Part shown: positions 32,031-43,129 of the stretch, in pieces
Layout: every line of letters begins with the position of its first letter
How positions within the stretch are numbered: position 1 is the first letter of the stretch
DNA from: Euschistus heros
Lineage: Eukaryota; Arthropoda; Insecta; Hemiptera; Pentatomidae
Length of the DNA stretch: 64,000 nt
Assembly (NCBI GenBank): GCA_003667255.2
Contig: RCWM02000479.1
Location: 1-64,000, forward strand
Reading direction: 5' to 3'
Program-made: the position numbers and the translations under genes
The notes under the pieces: generated by a model
The model's input: only the letters and a program-made list of their open reading frames with translations
What the model was told of the DNA's origin: nothing
Database searches by the model: none

Positions 32031-32239
32031 AATAAATAACTGGAACCACTAATTCACTTTTTAAAAACTTTATTTAAAGCAAACTTACAAATAGATCTTA
32101 AACTGAAAACAACTATGTACAAAGGCTATGTGACTGAACTGATTGAACTGATTGCTCTCTCCTAGATCTGAGGAATATATATACTAGATCTCTGAGAATG
32201 CTGACTAAGAGGTATCTGAGGACTAGGTGGGTTCATAAC
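32031..32239 (-). repeat. Errantivirus 5' LTR (209 bp) with TATA and Inr
   Basis: On the minus strand TATATATA (near 32183-32175) is followed about 25-35 nt later by arthropod-type initiator TCAGTT copies (32151-32146 and 32142-32137). AATAAA lies at 32074-32069. It joins Jockey sequence at 32240. Confidence 0.9.
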
Positions 32240-32540
32240 GCTTATCATGAAAGGATAAGTGTCTGGTTCGGTTTATTCAGCAACTTACGTATTAAGAATA
32301 ATTAATTAAGATCATTATGAAAAAGTTTACTTGTGACAAAGTAAGGAGCATTGAGGATTTTTCGAAGGATTTTAGATTCATAGGATTGAATACAAGACGA
32401 ATTGGATTGTTTAGTAGACCCACAAAGCTCAACTCAGTATATCCAAATTGGTCTAATTACTTTAATTTAAACGAGTCTTATGTAAGTAACTGGGGTTTGA
32501 ACGTTTGTCTAGTAAATTTTGAACATGTCGTAAACTAAGA
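32240..32540 (-). mobile_element. Jockey-type LINE fragment (copy g)
   Basis: The sequence from GCTTATCATGAAAGGATAAG through AGGAGCATTGAGGATTTTTC to TTTAGTAGACCCACAAAGCT and TTTGAACATGTCGTAAAC follows the Jockey RT C-terminus on the minus strand. It is cut at its 3' side by the errantivirus LTR. The missing 3' part is not on the other side of the retrovirus. Confidence 0.75.
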
Positions 32541-32701
32541 ACAGTTTTTTGTTTCCTTTTTTTTTATATACTTATTTATCACCAGTATATAATGACAATT
32601 TATGTAAGATTCTGTGATAGTGCTGACCGAGTGCTTTAAATCGTAAAAACTTGAGCATATTCCAAACCTATGCAGCGCCGATTCTGATTCGGTCTAGGCC
32701 A

Positions 32702-33480
32702 GACATGGGCAAACGTTTTAAGGAGAGGGCCGGATGAAATGGAAAAACCTCTTGGAAAACGAAAGTTTCACAAGAGACAAACTTTATCTCATTACACTCA
32801 ACTAGTATTGGATAACGGTAGAAAACTTGCAAAAATCTCCAAAAATATATTATTTTTTAGTAGAGTATGAAGGCGTGTGTGACTGAGCTTCTAAAAGTTG
32901 TTCGTAATCTGGTAGAAACTGGGATGTACTTGATTTTAACAAGGCCTTGTAGAACTTAATTTTAGAAACGCTGATAAATAGTTGCTTCATTTCATTGTTG
33001 CATTTCATTGCAACTCAATCAGTTCGAGCTGCAATTCTGGTACAAAACCGATTCCCAATCCACATTAAATGGCATGCTAAAAATGTCCAGGTCCTGTTCA
33101 ATAAATTTGAAGTCTTGGAATCTTCCTTCAAATTCTTCATGTAGAATATACCAGGTTTTTTTCATAGCTTCTAAGTTTTTCTTCCGTAACTGCAATAGAT
33201 TTTAGTCTTGGAAAATGAATAAAATCTTTCTAGACTAGTTGTTTGGAAAATAGCTTCAATTGCTTTTTGAACCCCTTGATATGACTCCAACTATCATGGA
33301 TTAATTGATTTCTTATCTGGAGTTAAAGGTTCAATTTATTGATTTGACTGAGAACATCTTAAAAAAATGCAAAGTCTGAAAGCCATTCAACATCATTCAA
33401 GTGTTCAGACTCGTCCATTCCTTCTTCTTTCATGAAAGAGATTATTACCGACATGCTATAATACCGTAACTAAGACGAAA
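32702..33480 (-). pseudogene. hAT transposase remnant (GTF2IRD2/ZBED5-like lineage)
   Basis: A hAT-like 3' terminus begins at CAGACATGGGCAAACG (near 32701). Upstream on the minus strand, broken frames read HLNDVEWLSDFAFF, LHEEFEGRFQDFKFIEQDLD and IFSMPFNVDWESV. These match the central part of hAT transposases of the type co-opted as GTF2IRD2-like and ZBED5-like genes. Stops and frame breaks show it is dead. The N-terminal part and the other terminus were not found before 33480. It lies just upstream of the KIND-like exon but on the opposite strand. Confidence 0.65.
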
Positions 33481-33702
33481 TGAGAAGAAAACAATCATGC
33501 TATTCTTGCTTTTCAGAAAATAATTTTGTCTTATGTATAATTGTGCGTGACCATGTCACGGAAGGGACTTTGCCTATCACTGGACTAGGTGGATTGGCAT
33601 TTATTTCCCAGTGGGTCCACGTAATAACTCTCGATCATAATCTGGGTGAAATAAATTTATGTCATTTTATTTCCTATCTAATCATTATATTGCTGTTCAC
33701 AG

Positions 33703-33821
33703 AGCAGCGGTTCGACTGTGGGATGCTGTATGCTGGAAGGGTGACGGGAGATTGGAGGAAGTGGAGGCTTGGGCGCTCCTCTGCCAGGCGGTACAGGCCC
33801 TCCAGGATCTATTTCTTAACG
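33703..33821 (+). CDS. Host gene exon, KIND-domain-like
   Basis: A 119-bp GC-richer block bounded by a good acceptor (TGCTGTTCACAG) and a consensus donor (G|GTGAGT). In frame it encodes AAVRLWDAVCWKGDG, then RLEEVEAWALLCQAVQALQ and DLFLNG. The pattern EEVEAWALLCQAVQALQDLF resembles KIND domains (kinase non-catalytic C-lobe domain), found in Spire actin nucleators, PTPN13/FRMPD2-type proteins and KNDC1. KIND mediates protein binding, for example Spire with formins. The exon starts at the third base and ends after the first base of a codon, so it is internal. Neighbouring exons were not recognised, and introns seem large. The splice and composition evidence is good; the family call is tentative. 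Confidence 0.55.
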
Positions 33822-34114
33822 GTGAGTACCCAACTTATATCTTTTTATTGCTTTTTATTTTTATTTCATTAACATAGCTTATTGTTCTATCCTAACTGCA
33901 TTATTATTCGGTTTGGTGCTTTATAATCTAAGCAGTATATTTTTAATATGGTCCAACTGCTGTGAATTTCCGATAGGTGTTATGGATTCCCAGTTTTTTT
34001 TTGTTTTTTTTTAAAGGGGTTCCAGGAGATGGCTGAAAGACACTGTTTTACAGATATGCCAGGATCTGACGATTTTTTGAGACCGAAGGACCTCTCCTTC
34101 AGCAATAAGAATTA

Positions 34115-34840
34115 GTTTTCGTCCTTAAGGATGCTGTTTTAAGATGGGGAATTTAACGATTTTATGTGTTTTTTGTCCTTAAGGACAATATGTTGAAATA
34201 CTTAACGGTTCTTAAGTTATCCGAAGGATAACTTCCGACATTTTTGTCCTAGAGGAGACTGTTTTAAAAAATTTAACGATTTTAAGATGGCGGAGCATCC
34301 AATTCATCTCGTATTCAATCCTTACGGTCCAAAATCCTTCGTAAAATCCTGAATGCTCCTTAGTTTGTCACCAATAAACTTATCCATAAAGATCTTAATG
34401 TTCCATATGTTGCTGATATAAACCACATCAGTTACCTATCCTTTCATAGTAAGCTCCATAATCACTCAAATCCGTTAATTTCTCAACTTGCTTCTCACTC
34501 CATTCCCGATAATCCTCCGAGGCGTCTGAAACGAAGATGGCCTAGAGACCTTCTAGTGTAGAAGTTTTAATAAAGTGCTGCTGATGAGTAGTTCTTTTCA
34601 AGCTTTAAAATGATATTATAATCGTTGTCAATACATTTAATTGATGTATATATTCTGTACAGTTGTAAATTTCAATAAATGTATTAAATAAATAAAAATA
34701 AAAAAAAGATGGCGGTAGGATATTCCGGCATTATTGTCCTTATAAGGACATTGTTTTGAAATGTTCGATGATTTAACTGTTTTTAAGATGTATGAAGGAT
34801 ATTCATTTCAAACATTTCCTGATGTTAATTTTATAGGTTT
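34115..34840 (+). repeat. Diverged minisatellite, units ~54-71 bp, split by Jockey
   Basis: About four units each begin with a palindromic GTCCTTAAGGAC-like block (34121, 34175, 34246, 34735) followed by TTTTAAGA/TTGAAA and TTTAACGATTTTAAGATG. After removing the Jockey insertion and one target duplication, the spacings are 54, 71 and 67 bp. One unit also holds AAGTTATCC-GAA-GGATAACTT. Confidence 0.65.
34294..34705 (+). mobile_element. Jockey-type LINE 3' fragment (copy h)
   Basis: RT C-terminus, 3' UTR and poly-A tail, flanked by the 10-bp duplication AAGATGGCGG (34284-34293, 34706-34715). Inserted in the minisatellite. The coding part has stops. Confidence 0.88.
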
Positions 34841-35099
34841 GAGTTTAACACATAGCTATAGGGTAGTACAAAGATCCCATTGCTGCCCTCTTTTTGTTCT
34901 CGTCAGAAGGTTATTATGAATCAGCTGATAAGCAAGTTAAGAGACAAATGGTCTTGAGTTGTTAAGAAGTTCATTATAGGATGATAGATATGTAGGTTAC
35001 ACCTTATCAGTAAAATGTGATAACGGAAGAAGAACTGTGAAATGGACTTACCACTGACACTTTCACTTTATAAACACCTTTATTTTTGATTATCTTAAT

Positions 35100-35510
35100 T
35101 CCTAGGTCATTTCGATTTCTTCTTCTTACGAGTTCAGTCATCTGTGGACCACGTTCAACAAATCATTTCTTGCTCTTCCGTTCTTTCTAATATTTCTTCA
35201 TTACCTCTGCCTGATGTTTTCTTCTTTCATCTAACCACCGTCTATTAATTTGTGTTTTAATCATTTCCGGAAAATTTGATCCTGTTCACTACTGTCCGAA
35301 ATTGGTCTCTATCCGACATTGAATTCCACTGTACATTTCCTCCTTTACATATCCATGAATTATTTTTCTGCTTTTTAGAGGCTGCTTTGAAAAATTTTCT
35401 TTGTCAGTCTTCTTTCTTCGATTCTCATCAAATGCCCCCAAAACGTCAATCTACGTTTCCTCATTGCATTACTTAACCTTTCAGTCTTTCTTGGTCCCAA
35501 TATTTTCCTT
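35100..35510 (-). pseudogene. RTE-like LINE C-terminal remnant 1
   Basis: On the minus strand from about 35515, a frame reads LRKILGPRKTERLSNAMRK then RRLTFWGHLMRIEERRLTKK and IFQSSL before a stop. This is the region after the RT domain in RTE-type LINE polyproteins, where R.L...GH..R[ML] is typical. Later frames are broken. It is orphaned from any RT core. Confidence 0.6.
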
Positions 35511-35710
35511 AATTAAATAATAAATAATTCATTTCGATTTAGTAAAAAAACAGTTCTTTATATTAATATTTAGCAATTTTCATTTTTATAATATGTGGTG
35601 GCAAATATATTGAATACTCACTACAGCTGGTGACAAGTTTTTTACTTTACCTGGCTCTCTTGTTCGGTGTGATCCTTAACTTCTTTCTCATCTATTGCGA
35701 CTTCATCCTA

Positions 35711-35959
35711 CTAGCGGATTCCTCTTTTTCTATTACTTTCCAATATATCCTGTATTTCACTTCTTTCATCCTTCATTCTGTCTACATATCCGGTCCATCG
35801 CAGTTTAATTGTTTTTATATAGATTCCAATATCTTTATTTTTTAGTTTTTTTGAGATTTCCGCATTACTTTTTATCCTCCACCTTCCATCATCCCTCAAT
35901 CGTCGTAAAAAAAATTTTCTGTGCCCTTTTGACAATTCCTCCTTTGTTATAGTCATCAA
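35711..35959 (-). pseudogene. RTE-like LINE C-terminal remnant 2
   Basis: The minus-strand frame gives RRLRDDGRWRIKSNAEISKK then IKTIKLRWTGYVDRMKDER. This is the same post-RT domain as the neighbouring remnant (W R..SN.E, then RW.GYV.RM) but a different sequence, so it comes from a second insertion or family. No tail or target duplication seen. Confidence 0.65.
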
Positions 35960-36039
35960 TTTGTAAAAAGCAGAATTATTATAAACTATTTTTGCTATTT
36001 TAATTTTACAATAGTTGTCTCTTTTAGGCTACCATAGGA

Positions 36040-36290
36040 AGTTATGGAAATTATTATCGATAAGCTTATTTGTAGCTAGTAAGGACCATTCAGTTTTTTT
36101 TTAGCTCATAAGAATAGGTTAAAAATAAATTAAATGGTTTATTAGAGCCCGAAAGCTCTGCTTCTTTGTCAATTTAATGTCATTTAAATGATTCTTTTGT
36201 AATTAATTGGAAACTTAATTCATTTGTACATTATGTTAATATAGTGTTTCTAGTAAGATGTTTATTGTCCATATAGAATTCTAGGTTGCA
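36040..36290 (-). mobile_element. Jockey-type LINE fragment, old (copy i)
   Basis: Recognisable landmarks are AAGCTTATTTGTAGCTAGTA, GGTTTATTAGAGCCCGAAAG and TTTTGTAATTAATTGG in the Jockey minus-strand order. It is heavily diverged. Confidence 0.6.
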
Positions 36291-36844
36291 AAAATTATTT
36301 AATGAAATCTGTTTGAATGTTAATTCTATAATTTTGACACCATTCTTGAAGTTTTATATTATTAGATTGCGGTTATCGTGATTTATTTGCTCAAACCTTT
36401 ATTATCGAAAAATTACTACCGCATATAAACGTGATAGAAGTAGATTCGATTTCTACTGTTTTCATTTTTATGTTCTTCAAGTATAAATTATACTATCGGT
36501 ATTCTATAGATAAGGCCCTATTCAAGATTTTACGGCCAAGGCAATAAAATAAATATTTTGTCAATATCATAATAGGGAACACTGGCATTATTTTATGCCA
36601 GGATTTTATAGTATAAGATGAATTATTATCATATTTTATCTTATAAAAAGCGATAAATTCTATCCCGTATCAGGGCAATATTTCTTGAACTATCATCTCC
36701 ATTTTAATTTTATTGTTTATATAATAAATTTATTCTATATAGTTCTATACTGCATTAAAACGCCTTATAACCTCGTATGTTTGATAACACGGGCCACAAA
36801 AATTTTTTTTTAAATATATTTTTTTAAGTTTATAGATTTTTATG

Positions 36845-36975
36845 AGAAGATTCATAATCTAAGCTTATTTCTTGAGTTGTGGGAGAAGTATACTAATTCA
36901 CATTCTTGTTAAAAAGATATTGAAAATTGCTTCTCTCTCTTCCTAGACACATAAATTTTAGTTCCAAATACCAAT

Positions 36976-37048
<73 letters not shown>

Positions 37049-37215
37049 GAGTTTAGCTATAATAGTTGATCTTTATCGATTTTCATGAGCTGAATCAAAA
37101 TCTAGCCTTATTGGTTGAGTTGTGGGAGCAGTATACTAATTCGGCTTCTTGTTCGAAACATTTGGAAAATCGTTGCTCCCTCTTCTTTCCTACACACATA
37201 AATTTTGGTACCAAC
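36845..37215. repeat. Direct duplication flanking a long (AT)n tract
   Basis: The segments 36845-36975 and 37080-37215 share TTGAGTTGTGGGAG, AGTATACTAATTC, TTCTTGTT and ACACATAAATTTT in order. Between them lies an (AT)n tract at 36978-37047. Confidence 0.65.
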
Positions 37216-37334
37216 TACCAACAAGTTTTAATCCAAGCTATTCAGCTTTTCCTTTTTTTAACCCCAGATCCCTAACCAAATCGTTAAGCTTGGTCTGAGG
37301 AAACAATTATTTTTCTGTAATGCTTCTTCTTTAT

Positions 37335-37664
37335 TCTCTAGCTCTTTTGTGCCTTCAGCGTAGAGCATGACACGATTCCTCTCGATCCATAGCCTTTCGT
37401 TTCATCTGGTTCATGGTCCTTCCGCGTCCTCTCCCCAGCTTTTCAATTTATTCACAATATTTATGTGATTCGTGGCCTGCCAACGGGTCGTCTTCCTTCT
37501 GGTCTAGTCTCCATATACCACTTTACCCTTCTTTCCTCCTCATCCTCTTTTATCCTCCCCACTTGCATTACTTTACTCTTTGCATTATTTATTTCCATGC
37601 CCTTCCTGTGCAGCTCTTCCCTCCACGCCATGACAGATTTTTGTAGTGGAGGGAAGAGCTGCAC
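37335..37664 (-). pseudogene. RTE-like LINE remnant with internal deletion
   Basis: The minus strand starts LQKSVMAWREELHRKGMEIN then NAKSKVMQVGR, the RT segment after the catalytic box. It is followed closely by RRPVGRPRI, the basic G-R-P-R box near the C-terminus. About 200 residues that normally separate them are missing. A 19-21 bp GAAGAGCTGCAC-type inverted repeat spans 37610-37663 at the upstream edge. Confidence 0.65.
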
Positions 37665-37699
37665 TTCTTTAATGCATTGGATTATAATTTAAATTATCT

Positions 37700-40600
37700 A
37701 GTGGTTCGTGGATCGGCAACTCTATACCGTGTCATACTTGTTGGATGGCGGATGAAAGGTTACGGTAGCTTATAATCTTGTTTTTTAGGTTGTTTTTAAG
37801 GGGAAATCAAATATAAAGGCGCTTTACTCTTTTTTTCGACCATTTTCTAAGATCTACACATGTATAGCATACCTCATTATGCGCCGACGAATTATCCTGA
37901 TCAATAAGTTTAGTTCCAAAGTATGACAGAAAAACCTTTTTTTAAAAAGTCTGTAATGTTTTTTTTGGTGGTTTTTATTCTCAAACTTGCTTCACATATA
38001 AAAATAACAGCAGCGTATTTACAACCGCGACTAGACACCGTTCTGAGCACATGTGCTGGAAACATTAAAGTGAGGTTAGATTGACAGTAGTGATGTCAAA
38101 TTCCCGGGAATTTAAAATTAAGGAAAGCAGATTCTTGGGGGATTCTTCATATTGCCGGCGATATACCCAAAATTCACAAATACTGGGAATTTATGATTAA
38201 TTAGTAAGATAGCAAAAACCTGCAAATTATTATGTATAAGCTGTAATTATATGGTCAAATTAAACTCAAAAACTAAAATATATTTTAAAATAAAATTATA
38301 ATTAAATAATATTACTAATAATTTATAATTTTAAAAGCTAAATCGCTCAAATTAATAAGTCAATGTGGTAATTGATAAAATAAAACACAAGCACTCTTAT
38401 ATTTAAAAAAAAAATATTATGATTGATTGAGTAAAAACATGAAAAAAAGAAATAGAACGTAACAATTGTTTTAGGTCCCTTAGTCACTGTCACTTTCAAT
38501 GTTCTTTAAATCTTTTTGATCCTTCTCTTCTACTAAATGTCCAAATCGAAAATTTCCAAATCATCATCATCGCGATCGTGATTTTTAATGATAGTGTTTT
38601 CAATAATGGTAAATCTATTTAGTTTAGTTCTATTATTTTTCAAGATGTTGTTTTTACCGGATATTGATGCATGGAATGATTATTCTTGGATTAAAATGTA
38701 TGAGTTTACTTACAAGGGGAGAACACACTCAGTCTCTCACGGATCTTGTTGGCAATTTTTTTGGAGGTTCCTGGTCAAAAAATATTAGACACCTATTTTG
38801 CCGTTCCGACCAATGGGCCCTATAAACCGAGAAAAAAATAAAATCGCATTAAACTAATTTATTTTATATATCGAGTTTAAAAAATGATATCGTCATGATT
38901 CTTGCACCAATATGTTGTTTTGATTAAGAATTTAAGGAAAAATACAGCCACTCCATAGATTTTGGTTTAGGTTGATTAAATTCTGAAAAAATGATTAGAT
39001 TTTCAAGCAAACCACCTCTTTGAATTTTTTCACACAAAAATTGACGTCAGATTCTAATTTAGCATTCTAAACAACATTGAAAAACGCTTATTCAACAAAA
39101 TCAAAAAAATATCATTTTTTTCACGCTCTTCGAGAAAAATAATATTTTTAAACCGATTATTGGTTACATACCTTTAAATCGCCATTACTTTGTTACACTC
39201 CACACAAATTCCACTTAATTGGTATCGCTGGAAAGAGGAGAGCCTCGACTTTCTTTTGATGTATATAAATGTAAAATTCGATGAATATAAATCTATTAAA
39301 AAAATTGGAAAATCCGAAAAACATTTTGATTTTTAGCTTGAGTTTGAAACCAGATAGGATTATGAAACCAAAATCATTTCAAGCGTATTACCACCCTATA
39401 TTTCTCGTAAAAAAATAAAGTTGATAAGTTTAACTATCTAAACGTAATTCATGTTTTTGTCAATTTAAACGGTAAGTTTAACTATCTAAACGTAATTCAT
39501 GTTCAATTAATCTGTTTAATGTAAAGAAATGGTGGGTAATACATCTTTTCAAGCTTAATGTTCAAGCCATTTTCAGTATAAAAGTTTTTTCATCCTTGAA
39601 AAATTGAACTATTATTTGACTTAGTTATTTATATATTATGAATAATGATATTAATTCTGATGATATATTTCTATGTCACTGGCCAGGGAATGGTGATTGT
39701 ATTTCTAAGAGTCAAGTGTATACTCAGTCGTTTGGAGTGGAAGGACTTGAGCCGATATTGAGTGGCTTGGAGTACTTTGTTCTATATACTTTGTCATAAC
39801 CTATAGGTTCACTAAACTAGAAAATTATTTCCAAAACGGTTCCGCTTCTGGCTTAAATTGTAAGTTTCAACCATAACGCGCTCAATCACCAAGGCCACAG
39901 TTTCACCAATTGTGTTTAATTGAATACTAATTCTTACTTGTTTAATATGCATTGCTTGTTAGTTTTGACTAACTAGATTTCAGTCTCTTGAAATTGATTG
40001 GCCAGTGTTTCTGAAGTACCTACTGATAATATTATCGAAAAACTTTTAAAAAATCTGGAAACAGGATTTGGCTGGTTTTGGAAATAAATTCTATGATTCT
40101 ATGATTGAATTCTATGACTCATTTAATAGAGTTCTATTACTTACTTATTCCTTCACAGATTCTATCATAACTGTTTGAGTGTATAAAGTCTATTGTACTC
40201 GGTGCAATGTTTGGAGGAAACAAATGTACAAATGAATAACCTATATTTTAAAGATTTAGTACTTTACTAGATAACGCAGTTCTGCAAAAAAACAAAAAAA
40301 ATCAATTCGCTCTCTTGAGTAATTGTTTCTGATTCTTATTTTTCCATGTGTGCTGAATTCGAATCTGAAGACGAAAAAATTCTCTCTAGCATTTTAAGAA
40401 AATATAAGTTATTTTTGAAAAACCTGAAATAGCGTATTTTTTAATTTAATTTTTTTTTTTTTTTTCACTCCGATGAATATTTTTTGTGAATTTTTAATTA
40501 AAAGTGTACTGAATTTGAATCAACAGAAAAAAAAAATCCACCAAGCACCTTTTTTTAGAGATTGGAGGTTGTTTCAATGAAAACACTACTGAAATAGAAC

Positions 40601-40900
40601 TTTTTTCATATATTTTTATAACTTTTTTTTTTGAAAATCAGTAATTTATTAAATAATAATGTTTAATAGTGAACATAATCATTTTGTATATATTTTCCTT
40701 TTGTACTCTCCATCCCGTTGTAGTGTCCAACAGTAGTCGGCAAGCATCTCATTGCATTTACCCGCTGTACCTACTTTCCATTTGTGCTATCTCTTGATGA
40801 AATCGTTCTCCGTGTTCATTTAAAACTGCTCCCAAGTTAGGAAAGAAGAAATTCAAATGGGAATGCAAAAAATGAATTTTGAGGACATACTGCAACCCAT
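37700..40900. other. No gene recognised; possible hAT end near 38089
   Basis: GTAGTGATGTCAAATTCCCG near 38086 resembles a hAT terminus. Minus-strand text NFRFGHLVEEKDQKDLKNIE followed by SDSD and a stop (near 38480-38560) could be the C-terminus of its transposase. The rest is AT-rich with dispersed-repeat character. Confidence 0.3.
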
Positions 40901-41846
40901 CGTCTTACACTATAAAAGCAATTCTTTAACAGTCAGTTATACTATATAGCCTAATAGTTATGCTTTCCAAATATTTCATTTTGTAATAAATTAATAAAAA
41001 ATTTTAATTTGTTGTTAAATCTTTCAATGATAAAAAGACAAAACACAAATTTGACAAAAAAAAAAAATAAAAAAAAAATGGTGCCTGATCGAGATTTTTT
41101 GACTTCGGAATCGTGTTCAGAACACTTCAAAACATAAGAAAACAACATTTTTGTTGAAGGGAGTATTTTTAAGCTGTGTGATTAATTATGCTTGTTAAAA
41201 TCTAAATATTCATTTAATGGTTTACCGCTTTCTTCGCTATCATATTTTTTTAATCTCTATAATAATTCATAATCCTGAGTAAACAAATTAGGAACTATTC
41301 ACTTACTATGAATAAAATTAGCATATCTTTAGTAATACTGGGATAATATTGCCAGAGGGATGAGAGTCGAGATTTGAGCGGAGAGGTGGCGAGAAGAGCG
41401 GCTTAGAATCCCTTTACGCTCTGAAGCTTAATCTCATTCCGTTAAATGACTCAACTTTATTAATGGCCTTAACATAAATTTATAATTTGAATAATTGGGT
41501 TTGGGAGGTCCTCTCAAAGCCCTTGAGACAAACTATACCCGTTCCATTAAGACGAAAATATGTTATTTTGTAACTGATATTATATAACAAATATTATTAT
41601 GGTTAAATGTTTAGTTTTAGCTGTATTTAGTATTTATTTATTTTGCCATTCATATCCTATTTAGATGCAATAGAAAGGAATCATTTATTTTGGTCATATA
41701 AAGGTCTTTTTAGAAATTACTGTGAAAACGGAACGTTTCTTCTTTTTTTTTTTCTTTTTTTTTAAATCCTTTCAGATACTTTAGATTAATGTCCAATATT
41801 TTTGTTGGAAAATGAATCAAGGCGATATGATTAATTTTCAATATTT

Positions 41847-41891
<45 letters not shown>

Positions 41892-42360
41892 CTGAAGAAC
41901 ATTTATCTCACTCAGTCTCCAGCATTTACTCAAATAGCAATTCAACCAAACTAAGTATCTATTAACACAGTGTGGTCGGATGTTATAGTTCTTATTAACA
42001 TCAGCTGTTTGTTGGTTTTATTTTATATCTAAATTAAGCATGTAAAAATTATTTATGTTATAATTATTATTGTATTTTTTTCTCCACTTTCGTGACTACA
42101 CGAGGTTTCCTGGCAGGGAGGGTGGGGGCGAGAAATTTGTTAGTAATTAGTGCTTCGTATTATTTTATTATTTTGTTAATACTTTAGAATTCGACCTGTA
42201 GTCCAGCCAATGAGTGCTGAAATGAGGGACGTAGAGTGCATGGAATATCCGATAATTTTTGGCATCATAGATTCGTTAGGAGTAGTTAGAAGGTAAACAT
42301 ACTAAAAGTCCCCGCTCCTGGGGGGTAAGCTAACGGTGGGGGGGAGGGGGCGAATTTCAA
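40900..42360. other. AT-rich, no gene; poly-A 41848-41887; GC island 41345-41420
   Basis: The 40-nt A run is uninterrupted. The small GC-richer patch reads GAGCGGAGAGGTGGCGAGAA and has no ORF. Confidence 0.4.
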
Positions 42361-42368
42361 TTTTTTTG

Positions 42369-42862
42369 ATTTTCGATTATATCTCGAAAACGGTTGACTC
42401 TAGAAACATATGTTTCAAATAAACATAAAAGCTAATTAAATTTCCTATAATACTGACTTTATATTAAATTGTCGTAATTCTAATCGTTTACGAGACATTC
42501 GTTATTGAAAATCGGGATTTTCGGGATAAATGTCACCTCACTTTTTGTCAAACTTTTGCTTCTAATTATCTTCCACAATCGTTTCTCAGAAAAAACGTCA
42601 GAATTAAAATTGTAGATCATTAAATTTACTTTAATTTCGTCAATAGGTTTCTGGCATTTGAAGCAAATGTTTAACAAATAGTGAACTAAAGATTTGTTTT
42701 ATTTCTAAAATTATCGATTTTTAATAACGTATATCTCGAAAACCGTTGGAATTTCGACGAATTTGTATGTAATTAATTTTATAGGATATTTAATTAGCCT
42801 TTATTTTGAGTTGTAGCATATTCTTCTATAATCCACCGTTTTCGAGATATAATCGAAAAACA
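42369..42862. repeat. Terminal inverted repeat region, ~494 bp
   Basis: Left TTTTCGATTATATCTCGAAA (continuing ACGG) and right complement CCGTTTTCGAGATATAATCG are inverted repeats of about 27 bp. A related ATATCTCGAAAACCGTTG lies inside at about 42730. It is likely an old non-autonomous element. Confidence 0.5.
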
Positions 42863-43129
42863 CAAAATTGGGGCCTTTGTCTCATAATTCATAATTGGCT
42901 ATCGCATAGAAATTGACGTGTGATATTGTACAGTTTTGCTGTTCTATTGGCCTGTTGTCCCATAATAAAGTTTACTTTCTTTTTATCCTTATTCTTTTCA
43001 TATTTTGGATAAATTTAGTTATTTTTTGGTATTTTAAATGAATTAAATTTTAAATTTTGCTTAAATATATAAAATATATTGCGCAGAAGTTGAAATGAGA
43101 CAATTCATTCCTTTGACCACTAGTCACTT

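Larger units (their letters stand above)
25350..32239 (-). mobile_element. Errantivirus (Ty3/Gypsy endogenous retrovirus with env)
   Basis: A 6.89-kb element on the minus strand, in order 5' LTR (32031-32239), PBS, gag, pol, env, PPT, 3' LTR (25350-25567). All three ORFs are uninterrupted. The LTRs differ only by 2-, 5- and 6-bp indels in short repeats, with no substitutions seen, so the copy looks young. Gene order, Gag without zinc knuckles, and a baculovirus F-like envelope place it among insect-type errantiviruses. Oddities are that no target duplication is visible and that the two flanks come from unrelated sequences. Confidence 0.95.
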
